Shown piece by piece: positions 47,253-57,576 of a stretch of DNA of 64,000 nt. Under the pieces are notes generated by a model. It searched no databases, was not told where the DNA came from, and was given only the letters and a program-made list of their open reading frames with translations. Source of the DNA: Saussurea involucrata (Eukaryota > Streptophyta > Magnoliopsida > Asterales > Asteraceae); assembly GCA_033807775.1 (NCBI GenBank), contig CM066321.1, forward strand, positions 254,994,422-255,058,421. The letters are read 5' to 3'. Made by a program: the position numbers and the translations under genes. The stretch's first letter is position 1. Each line of letters starts with the position of its first letter.

Positions 47253-50198
47253 TCTAGTTTAAGTGAACTAAGTATGCTGAGGAGGTACTTAGACTTAATC
47301 TTAGATGAGTTAAGTTATGATTTGTGAGATATGGGTAGAAGTACTAAGACGGGATAATCTTATAGTTGACAGAAATACGTGAAATTAGTACTGTGACAAT
47401 GGTAATGAGGATTCTCATGTATAATATGTTCACAATTCCAGTTAGCTACTGTTATTATGAATATATTGTTACATAAGCATACTTGTTTCTAAATTATTAC
47501 CGTGACTAATGATCGGTAAAGTACGTTTAGTATATCTATATTCGTATAACCATTTCTTATGGTTATTCCTTTGTGTAATAGCAGATCGTTGGTGGATATG
47601 CCACCAAGGTCCTTTAATTCTTTAGAGAATAGATAAGTAAATGATTTGGGGGTGGGAAGGACAACCTAGAATTGGCGGAACTTATGAAAGCCCGCCGAGG
47701 TAACCTTTAATAGGCGGATGGAAATGTGTAGAGATAGAATGTAAGGTGATTCATCAAAATGGAAATAATATGAAATGATTAAGTAAGTGGGCCGTGGAAC
47801 GCATGAATAGAAAGTGTTACAAGGTCAAGAGGACGACCACTAGTCGGAAGTAGAGTGTTAATGATAAGTGATGTGAGTACAACGATTGACCTTGTTTGAG
47901 TGAGTAGCCTTCATTTGCGAGTAAAGTTTTATGCATGGTGTCCTAGTGAGTGTGCTACATGAGTTTTCTTGATTTTAAAATAAATGCATAAATAACAATT
48001 TTTATTCAAGAATGAGTTGCATATACTTGTACATATAGATACATATATGAATTAATTTCATTGGAAAATTAGCAATAAAGGGGTCGTGAGACTATCACGC
48101 CTCGAAGTGTGTTGCATAATGTAAGTTAGATGTATTTACATTGCATGAGTTGATATTTATAAATTATCTTTGGATCTTTTTGAGCAGATGGCTCGGTTCT
48201 TGACTTGGTTAAGTTTTGAGAGTATTCGTAGGCTTGGGATTAGAATTACATGAATTGTATTATAACTGAAGCTTTCATGATGTGAATGTATTGGTTATCC
48301 TTTGAGGACATGTATAAATGTTAAGTTAGAATCGGAGGATTAAAAGTGAAGGATCACCTTGTGGGGGGTGTTAGGATAGTGAAAGACTATTGTTGTAGAT
48401 GAACATTCTACTTATGACGTAGATGGTTTATATAGAATGAAGAATTAGGCACGAACATGGTAAGAGTATGGACTATGTCGATTTGTGAAGGAGTGTGCAC
48501 TGTATATATATATGGTTTGGAGTCACAAGGAATTAGTAAGAAGTGAGTAAGTATAAGTTAATTGGAAACTCGTGAGTTGTAGTTCAAACTAAAGTTGAGA
48601 AGGAATAAAGTAATGAAATAGATTCGGTAAATTGTGCGGGAGAGCATGAAGGTAAATTTGAATTGTGTACGAATGACCATGAGGGATCTGGAATTAAGTA
48701 AGAATACACCAATCCGTTTCTGCTGTGAGATGTTATGAGTGGAGAATGTACGAACGAGTAGTGGCATTAATTGTCAAGATAAATGTGTCAACCAGTAATA
48801 AGAAGTTATAAAGAGGGAACATTAGATGAAAGTCTTTTCGTGGATTCCAGATGAACAGTACTAGTTGTCAATAAAGCTGTTGGAATATGTGGTTGTAAGA
48901 TGGTGTAGTGATTTGGCTATAATTGGAATAGAATGTCGAGCGGTAGTGTGAGTTTATCCAAAGTGATTTTGGTTGTGTGAGTCGTTAAATGAGTTTATGA
49001 TTTTGAATCATAGGAAGTTTAATAAAGATGAGAAAGTGTTATAGGTAGGTGGAAAAGTTGGGAGAAAGAGACGAATAAGGATTGGAGGGTAGTACTTCAT
49101 GCTAAAGTAGGAAGTAATGATAGAAAGGTTGGACCTAAGAATGTAGTTATACTCCAGGTTCAATGGAATTCTCACCATTGATATAAAATATTTTAGTGCT
49201 TGGTTGCAATGTGGTCGCGTAGTACGATATTGATGTGAGGAAGTGGTAGTACTTTATACTGAAGAAACGTGTGGGTCATAGATGTAGTGATGGGTGCCGT
49301 AGATATAGAAGTATTCAAAAGTGGCGACTATGCTCAATTTAAAGTGAGTATGGATTTTCAAGCAACATACGTTAATGTTATTTTGAGATCTGGAGATTGA
49401 GATGTGGATGATGACGGTATGAAAGACTAAGCAATAGTCGGATAAAGGTTTAATGATAAACGGTTACTTTAAGGAGGCTTACAAATCCAAGTTGGGGAGC
49501 GGACAATGAGGAAAGAAGTAAGGTTCAGGAAATATGGAAGATGAATCCTTGTTCCTTCTAGATTTTTATTTGTGAATGGAACTCATGGGTGGGTTTGGTT
49601 AGAGTGCAAAGGTTGGTGGTAATTAGGTGTCAACTTTTAGGTTTAAGGCCAAACACCTTTAGTGTAATCGGGAATTTGTAGCCGATTTTAAAAAGAATGA
49701 TGGTGATGGTAGTAGTAACCTTAAGATACTCATTTGTGATGAGTGGTTTTAGTGAACTAATCTTTGTGTATGGTTAATGAACATGTCCGTTTGATGATTA
49801 ATTATTGAGATGAATTTTAGAGACTATTAGAGCTCTTTGGATGTGAATGGCCGTTAACGATAGGGACAACTGAAATTAGAGATTCGGTTGGTCTCAGTAT
49901 TAATTGAACCTTAAATTGATTTAGAGTTTGAAACTGAAATCAAGAGGTATAGAACATTTTAAGGTTGGGAGACGACTGAAGTCGTATGGTTGGGAGTTTC
50001 TCTATGGTTGGAATGTTTATTCGTACATAAGTTCAACGTATGTGTAGGAACTTTGTTAATAAACAATTGTTCGAGAAATTGTCTTTATAGACCGTGTGGA
50101 TGGAATTTAGATTCCCGTTAGGAATTATTAAATTTTGGTTGACAATGAGTCGGTTGATTTTGGGTTGTAAAGGATATAGATTTCGAGGACGAAATCGT
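47253..50198 (+). other. D internal region, non-coding
   Basis: About 2.9 kb is G/A-rich and full of stops in all frames. Only short relics are recognisable: a gag-like start near 47599 and the 3' box before the PPT. I find no RT, integrase or protease motif. Confidence 0.8.
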
Positions 50199-50215
50199 TT
50201 TAAGGTTGGGAGAAT
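50199..50215 (+). promoter_or_regulatory. D polypurine tract
   Basis: AAGGTTGGGAGAAT lies immediately before the 3' LTR. Confidence 0.8.
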
Positions 50216-51939
50216 TGTAACACCCGGAAAATCTTTGTAAGTAATAATAATCCTAATATTTCTTCATATTTTGACTTTTAGATTATGATAGATATTCTAA
50301 GTAATTTCCGTGATTTTTACTTGTTATTTGATAACTCCCGATAGAAATCAGTAAGTTTATTCCTTAAGAAAATTGATGAAAAATAGATGATAAAGTTAAA
50401 TATTAGATTTTATGGATTAGTTGGATGGGTAATTTGAATACGAGTCCAACGGTACTTTCCGGGGTAAAATCGGAGTTTTAACGAATAAGTTACGGCCAAA
50501 TTAGTAGAAAATAAGAAGCAAGCAAACAGAGGCTGGCGCCGATGGTTGGCGCCGATGCATCGGCGCGGGTGATCGGCGCCGAGCACCTGACGTGCCAAAA
50601 GGGGATTAAACCCACCTCTTTACCCTTAGTCACTCATTCTTTCACTTAAGAACTCCCAGATTAGAAATTTGCTCCTGCTCCTTCTTAGACGATTTTACAT
50701 CAAATCCTAAGGTAAACTTACATCTCTTAATCCTAATCCAATTCAAGCAATTGTTAGATGAATCTTACCATTTAAACTCCATTTAGGGCTATTTATCTTC
50801 ATCCTTCTTATTGGAATGTTTGAGTTCAAATCATCAAGATTAGGATTACTCCAATTGAAGATTTGAGGTGAGTAACTTGTAATTAATTGATTGTATTACA
50901 CTTATCTACCATTCTTTATCTTGATTTTGGTATTGTTAATGAGAAATCTTGATTTATAAGCTCTTAATGGTTAAGAGGGAAACAAGAAGAGTTCAAGTAA
51001 GTTATGGTGGATTAATTGTGGTTATTACTTAGTATGCCATGTTAAATGTTGGTGCTAAGAGTTTGGGTTTGATTATATATCATTGGTATGTGATTTTGAT
51101 GATGGCTTAATATATGTCTTAATGAAGTAATGATGGCTTAATGGTCAAAATGGACTTATTATTGAATTGTAAACATGGATGTTTATTATTGACGTCATAT
51201 AGAATGTGATTTGATACATATGGATGTATGTGAACTACATGGAAGTAGTATTGATTATGTTAAATGGTTGGACCATTGTTAAGTGTTAAATATGCTTTGA
51301 ATGTTATTTGGATTAACATATTTGGTATTCACATAATTGGAGGAGCACCTAGTAGGCATTGGAGGATATATTCTTACACACCGTGGGGTAAGTGTAATTG
51401 ATTCATACCTTCGGATACCGTGGGGTTTTCCGTTGTGTTATGCCTTGTGACAATACCGTGGGGTACCGATCAAGGTATATCTTCGATTATGATGTAACTG
51501 GGTAGCGATATGGACCTTCTCCATGGAATCCAATTTGTGAATGTATCGAATTGTTATTCCTACATGCTATGATTATGCTTCATGTGCTATGTGTAAACCT
51601 CACTTAGGCTTTAAAAGCCTAACACTTGTTATGTGTTTTATGTGTTACAGATTTTAGTGGTTCCGGACACAAGAAGGTCTATAAAGGGGTTGTGAGCATG
51701 GGATCATTGTTGGAGAGTTAAAGATTGGAAGATTGATAATAGAACTTTCCGACATCCTTTTGATATTTGATTGCTATAGTAGTGATCAAATAAGCTAGTG
51801 GTCCATTAGTAGTTATAATTAACTAAATCTTTGTAATAATGGTTAAGTAATGATAATTATGCATACTTTTGCTTTAGTAATGAGTACCACTCTTCCGTTT
51901 TATGGAAGTTTTTGTTAACCCCTGTTTTGGGGTGTTACA
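50216..51939 (+). repeat. D 3' LTR (1724 bp)
   Basis: It has exactly the same length as the 5' LTR. The palindrome is conserved at 50549-50566. Confidence 0.95.
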
Positions 51940-51944
51940 GTGTG
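51940..51944. repeat. D target-site duplication, right copy (GTGTG)
   Basis: It matches 45509-45513. Confidence 0.92.
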
Positions 51945-53357
51945 TCCTATCATCCTCTGAAAATGTTCAGCAGTAGTGTCGCTGAGGATGACGGCTGTTG
52001 AGGAGAATAGGGGAATAGATTGAGTGACCAAAGAATAGGCGAGAGGAATGGAGGATGAGAATGATGGTTGGGTGCGGGGTTCAGCGTTGGATCCGCTGAG
52101 AATCACTTCAGTCTGTAAAGAGGCTGAAGGAAGTGGTTTCATTTCCAAGTTTATAACTTCAGCTTTTAGAGACACTGAAGCTGGGATGGATGGGGTGGCT
52201 TGTTCAGCTGTGGCAGAGCGTACCACTGAACTTTCCATCAGCTCTTCAAGATGAGCTGAGGAGTCTTCAGCATGTAAATGCTGGGGGGGTTGCTCCTTGG
52301 TTTTCTTGATTCTTCTGGAACCAAGTTGGGTAGTACATTGTTTCCTTTTTCTAGAAGGAGTGGAGGTTGCAGCTGGGGTATCAGCGGTGGGGATTTCCAC
52401 TGAATGAGCCGTAGAAGTAGAAGAAGGAGGATTAAGAATAGATAAGAGAGTAGAGAGACATACCTCGTTTGGCAGGGGCTTGAAGTCGAGCACCTTAGGG
52501 CCAACCTGAGAGAGTTTCAAGTCTCCTACTTTTGGGTAGTTATCCTTAAGGCCGGTTTGGAAGATGGCGCTGAGGAATCTTAGGTATAGAACCCATGATG
52601 GTCTATCAGCAAAATCTACTCTGAGCGCAAGATCGTTGTAGATTATCGAGGCCAAGTCAACATGTAGACCATTCAGCAATGCATAGCCCATGCCTTGCTG
52701 AGGTTGAGCACCTTGATTAGAGGAGCCACTCTTCGATGTCATGCAGCTTATCAGGTGTGCGAAGATGAAGTTCATCTCGCTGGGCATCTTTGACTTCTTG
52801 ATTGCAGTCAGTTTCTTCTCGGCTTTTTCATCTCTCCCTTGATCCCAAACGTATTTCATTGCATCAAAGAATCCAATGAGTGTTTCTTTATCAGCATGTC
52901 TCTTGGGATCAGGAAAAGGAACAAATGGTTTATCTTTGGTGGCAACAGGGAGATTCAGTGCTTTTCGAATGATAGCAGGGTTGATTTTGATGGTGCCAAA
53001 ATCAGTGTCACAGAGGATGAAATCAAGTAGTTTGGTAGGGTCTTTGGATGATGGTAGCTGAGTGTGTCTGGCGGTATACCAGAATTGAGATAATAGTAAC
53101 TAATGAGCAGGGGGTGTTATGGTCAAGGCTGTAGAGAGGCAACAGGTTTTCAGAAAATTCACAGCGTCGTCTAGATGTTTGACTTGTTTCTTCTGAGGAA
53201 AATCGAACAGCGCATGGAGGTTGTTTGATTTTGTAAAAGAGATATCCTCAAGTTTGAACTTGACCTGAGGAGCCTTGGTGATTTCAAGTTCCTCAGCAGC
53301 AGTAGTGTTCTCAGCAGTTTGAATACCAGTAGAAGGAGCAACCATTTCTGTAATCAT
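51940..53357 (-). pseudogene. B aORF, N-terminal part (upstream of D)
   Basis: Candidate starts are ATG 53357 and ATG 53345 (MVAPSTGIQTAENTT); the second sits just after an ATTACAG acceptor-like site. One frame runs to 51940 with a single TAG at 53100-53102. It contains LHALFDFPQKKQVKHLDD, QFWYTARHTQ, FILCDTDFGTIKINP, and after 52859 a helical domain with MNFIFAHLISCMTS and ALRVDFADRPSWVLYLRFL. A basic Ser/Thr-rich segment with PSRKRKQC and RRIKKTKEQ follows. The QFWYTA... and FILC... blocks align in order with FWQSCYY... and the following domain of the A aORF. Function unknown. Confidence 0.75.
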
Positions 53358-53366
53358 CTCAACCAA

Positions 53367-54326
53367 ACATCAACAAAACAAATAGTCTTAATGTGGAAAT
53401 ATTTTCCAATAAGATGTTTTTGAATTTTGTCCATTTCATTCAGCCAAAAATCCCTTTGAAAAAGATTAGGGTTTTTCTTGTTTTGAGAAAGAGTTACAAA
53501 ACGTAGAGATTATGTGTTTTCCAGTTTTCATTTGAAGAAGGAATTCTGGAAAAACATATGAAGAACAAGTTTACGAGTTTTGATATAAACTTGAAGAACA
53601 ACCATGAAGGTTGTATTCATAAAATCATGAACAGAAAATGATTTCATTTTATAAAAGTTATTTTGTATGATCTGTTAAAAGCAAAGAATAAGATCATAAA
53701 CCAGTAATGTAGGTAAATAATAAGAGTATTAACCTGGTTCGTCAAAGAAGAAGATGAACAGTTTCTGGAAATTTTGAGAGCTCAAAATGCAACAGTAAAT
53801 CTTTTTCTTGCTTGGAGGAGAAGTTTTTCGCGTAAAGAGAAAAATATAAACCCAAAATGGTTTATATAGAGAGAGTAGAGAGAGAGGAAATCTTGAGCGG
53901 GAAAAGATTTTCATCCTGACACGGACACGTGTTTGCATTTGATTGGAAGGTAAACGAAACGTGCAATCGTGTGTCAGAAAAAGAACGTGCCAGGGCTTAT
54001 CCGTTGCGATGACGTCACAACTGTCCTTTAATATTTTAGGATGTCTCTGAGGTTTTGAAAGCTCAGGGACACTTTTGAAAATATGAAGCATTGAATAGAA
54101 ATATCAGTGTTGGTTTTAAGAAATTTCAAAGTATCGCTGTTAAGGAAGAGATATTCAGCGATGCAAGATGTTTTGAAATCATTGAGTTCTAGGCTAGCGT
54201 CAGTGAGTAAGAGAGAAAACATACCTTGATATCAGCGAATCTATTATGTTCAGAGAGAGAATGATAGAATGGGTTATACAAGTTGATTTTATCCTATCGC
54301 TGATCAAATGTGAACTGCTGAAGATT
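53367..54326 (-). other. B spacer between RNase H and aORF
   Basis: About 960 bp without a credible ORF. A strong donor-like ATCAAG|GTATGT lies at 54224 on the sense strand, and an acceptor-like GATTACAG lies just before the aORF ATG at 53345. Together they could define a spliced aORF transcript. Confidence 0.55.
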
Positions 54327-55290
54327 TTATTCTTCAAGGTTCAGCATTCCAAGCTCGCTGATGAGAAAGTTGAATCTTGTCTCATCAAGAGGTTTGGTGA
54401 ACATATCAACTAACTGATAGTCAGTTGGGATAAAATGAAGTTCTATATCACCATTCATCACATGATCTATGATAAAATGATACCGGATTTCGATGTGTTT
54501 TGTCTTTGAGTGTAGCACTGGATTGTTGGCTATAGCAATGGCACTTGTGCTTTCGCAATAGATTGGAATTTTCGAGAGCTGAAGGTCATAGTCTAGTAGT
54601 TGATTTCTCATCCACAAGACCTGAGAACAACAGCTTCCAGCGGCTACATACTCAGCTTCAGCAGTTGAGGTGGACACTGAGTTTTGCTTTTTACTTGTCC
54701 AACTCACCAGCTTTCCACCCAGGAGCTGACAGCCTCCTGAGGTGCTTTTCCTATCCAATTTGCAACCTGCAAAATCACTATCTGAATAGGCAATTAGATC
54801 AAACCCTGAGTCTTTGGGATACCAAAGACCTAGGTTCATAGTACCCTTAAGGTAACGAAAGATTCGCTTTACAGCGATCATATGAGATTCCTTAGGTTCA
54901 GCTTGATATCGTGCACACAAACAGGTTGCGTACATAATATCGGGTCGGCTAGCTGTAAGATATAAGAGAGAGCCAATCATCCTACGGTACAACGTGACAT
55001 TAACAGGTATTGCATTTGAATCCGTGTCTAGTGTCAGCGGTGGTGCCATAGGGGTTTTCATAGCTGAACTCTGAGTTAAATCGAATTTCTTCAACATATC
55101 TTTAACATACTTTCCCTGATTAATGAAAGTTCCTTTTTCATTTTGCTTTATCAAAAGACCAAGGAAATATGTTAGCTCACCCATCATACTCATTTTATAC
55201 TCTTCTTTCATTCTATCAGCGAAACGAGTACAATGGTCAAGGTTAGTAGAACCAAATATAATGTCATCAACATATATCTGAAAAATAGAG
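54327..55290 (-). pseudogene. B reverse transcriptase C-terminal part and RNase H
   Basis: The frame starts just after YVDDIIFGS and runs through MSMMGELTYFLGL, DLTQSSAMKTPM, RRMIGSLLYLTASRPDIMYA and the Ty1/Copia RNase H (KSTSGGCQLLGGKLVSWTS, STAEAEYVAAGSCCSQ, ADMFTKPLDETRF-like with V for A) to the stop at 54327. It is out of frame with the upstream RT because of a small deletion near 55285-55300, next to the active site. Confidence 0.85.
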
Positions 55291-56818
55291 TTTTGTGGAT
55301 TTTACCACGCTCAAATTGTTCAATATGGAGATAAGTAGAGAGAGTGTCATACCATGCACGAGGAGCTTGCTTTAAGCCATAAAGTGCCTTATCGAGTTTA
55401 TAAACATAACCTGGACGCTTAGCATCTGAGAATCCTGGAGGTTGTTCCACATAGACTTCTTCATTCAGATTTCCATTTAGAAACGCTGACTTAACATCCA
55501 TCTGATATACTTTGAAGTCTTTGTGTACAGCGTATGCTAAGAATAGACGAATAGATTCTAGTCTTGCTACTGGAGCAAATGTTTCGTCGTAATCTATGCC
55601 TTCCTCTTGTCTGTATCCCTGAGGAACAAGACGAGCCTTGTTGCGGGTTACAGTTCCATGTTCGTCCAACTTATTTCGATAGACCCATTTAGTGCCTATC
55701 ATTGTTTTGTCAGTTGGTCTTCGAACAAGTTTCGAAACTTTGTTTCTTTGGAATTCAGTCAGCTCTTCTTGCATAGCGCTGACCCAGTTTGGATCTTTGA
55801 GGGCATCATCTATTTTTTTTGGTTCAATCAGAGAAATAAAGTTAACAAATAAACAAATATTACCTGCAATTCGTCGAGTCTGAACACCAACGTTTGGATC
55901 ACCAAGAATTTGATCAATTGGGTGAGTTACAGTCCATCGTTGAGCAGGAGCATAGGTCGCTGACTCAAATTGAACTAGAGGAGCTGAAGATGAAGCTTTA
56001 GCAACTTCTAGAATATCAGCCAAGAGAGGAGTAGGTGCAGATGTCATCTCATTTACTAATTGCTGGGAAGTAGATGGGATGTCTGAGACATTTGGTTCAG
56101 AAGCAAGTATAGTGTTTAAAGGAACTGCTGAGACCCATGATGTTTCAGCTTCACTATTCTGCATGTTTGGGATGATAGTAGGACTATCCTCTTCAACTGT
56201 ATGAGTATGGGGAGTGGGAATATCTTCTGAATCACCAAGATGAGAAAACATCCACTGATTCAGTTCTTCAGTATCAGGAGAAGGTCGAGAATTCGCTGAA
56301 CGGGATTCGTCAAAAGTTACGTGAATAGTTTCTTCAACAGTTTGTCTTCTTCGATTGAAGACTCTGAAGGCTTTGGAGATTGAAGAATATCCAAGAAAGA
56401 TTCCATCATCAGCCTTAGGATCAAACTTTCCAAGGGCATCTCTGTTGTTCAGTATGAAACACTGACATCCAAAGATGTGAAGAAAGCTAATTGAAGGCTT
56501 TCTCCCATGAAAAAGTTCATAGGTTGTTTTATTAAATCTTTTGACTATCAGCGACCTGTTTTGCGTAAAACAAGCAGTGTTGACAGCTTCTGCCCAAAAC
56601 TGAGTAGGCAGGTGAGAATCGTTGAGCATTGAACGTGCAGCTTCAATAATAGTTCTATTTCTTCTTCCAGCGACTCCGTTTTGTTGCGGTGTTCTCACTG
56701 AAGAAAAGTTGTGAGAAATACCCTTACTCTCAAAGAAGAAATCAAGAGAACAGTTTTTGAATTCAGTCCCATGATCACTCCTTATTGAGCGAACGGTCAA
56801 GTTGTTTAGGGTTTCCAT
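55208..56818 (-). pseudogene. B integrase (C-terminal part of the core onward) and RT N-terminal part
   Basis: The integrase DDE core continues with IRSDHGTEFKN (second Asp) and NGVAGRRNRTIIEAARSM, where the catalytic Glu expected in the VERxNR motif is Gly. Then come the family-conserved FGCQCFILNNRD and GIFLGYSS segments and a Ser/Pro linker. RT follows with NKVSKLVRRPTDKTMIGTKW, YDETFAPVARLES, VKSAFLNG and KALYGLKQAPRAWYD. A deletion with frameshift after TLFF removes residues just before YVDD, ending the frame. The upstream neighbour 57229-56840 is in the same frame, separated by one TAA near 56840. Confidence 0.87.
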
Positions 56819-56839
56819 CTTCCGAACAAAGGTGATGAG

Positions 56840-57229
56840 TTATTCAGGGGTGTCATTCTTAGAACGAAGAAACATAACCCATGTATAGTGAGACAATTCA
56901 TCAACTATGACCAGCGTATATTTCTTTCCAGCGATGGATTGTTTGTTAACAGGGCCAAACAAATCCATATGGAGAAGTTGTAGAGGAGATGACACTGAGG
57001 AAACTTGCTTTGACTTAAAGCTTGCTTTGGTCTGCTTGCCTTTCTCACACGCTGAACCTAAGGATTCTTTGGCGTATGAGTGCTGAGGTAGACCAGTGAC
57101 TAACTCTTTTGAAGAAAGAGTGTTCAGTGTCTTGAAGTTTAGATGAGAGAGCCTCTTATGCCATAGCCAGTTGACATCAGATGAGGCTTTTGAGAAGAAA
57201 CAGGAGTTCTCAGTGGTTGTTGAGTCCAT
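56840..57229 (-). pseudogene. B GAG-pre-integrase zinc domain and start of integrase core
   Basis: The HHCC-type domain shows WLWHKRLSHLNF and SACEKGKQTKASF, followed by LHMDLFGPVN (first catalytic Asp) and HYTWVMFLRSKNDTPE, then a stop. It is continuous in frame with the following integrase part. Confidence 0.85.
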
Positions 57230-57318
57230 GTTTATTACATAAACATTTTCTAAACGATAACCGTAGAGAGCTATCTTCTCCTTTTTGTCAGTGACAAAGC
57301 TGGATTCCTTAGTAAAGA

Positions 57319-57576
57319 TTACTTTGTTATCCTTGTCGCAAGCTGACTGATGCTTAGAAGATTATGCTTCAGCCCTTCAACATATGCGACTCTTCTAAAG
57401 GTTGTTGTACCATTAGATAGTACACCAAACCCTCGGGTATGTCCTTTTCCATTTCCACCGAAACTTACAGAGGGACCCTTCTCTTCTTTGTACTTAGTGA
57501 GCAGGATCTTCATACCAGTCATGTGTATAGAACATCCGCTATCGAGATACCAGATACCCTTCTTAACAAAGGAAGA
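57319..57576 (-). pseudogene. B aspartic protease
   Basis: It starts after the gag TAA (57577-57579) in the same frame, with GIWYLDSGCSIHMTGMK. It continues through KGHTRGFGVL to SISQLATRITK, where a frameshift ends it. Because gag and PR share frame, synthesis of pol in B would need readthrough of that TAA or another expression route. Confidence 0.82.

Larger units (their letters stand above)
45514..51939 (+). mobile_element. Element D: non-autonomous Gypsy-like LTR element (6426 bp)
   Basis: Two 1724-bp LTRs, PBS, PPT and perfect TSD enclose 2978 bp without any ORF above about 70 codons. Gypsy ancestry shows in a relic gag start (MPPRS... at about 47599, stopped after 12 codons) and the terminal GATTTCGAGGACGAAATCG box (50180-50200). 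The LTRs differ by about 16 substitutions by eye, so it moved recently and must have been supplied with proteins by another element. Confidence 0.93.

Noticed and set aside
52419..52482. Third intron candidate in the B aORF with a GAG|GTATGT donor and CATTCAG acceptor
   Set aside because: Its 64-base length would break a frame that is open when unspliced, so the signals are probably accidental.
53729..54091. 120-codon minus-strand ORF in the B spacer
   Set aside because: T-rich, no domain, no family counterpart; the region reads as a spacer or intron.
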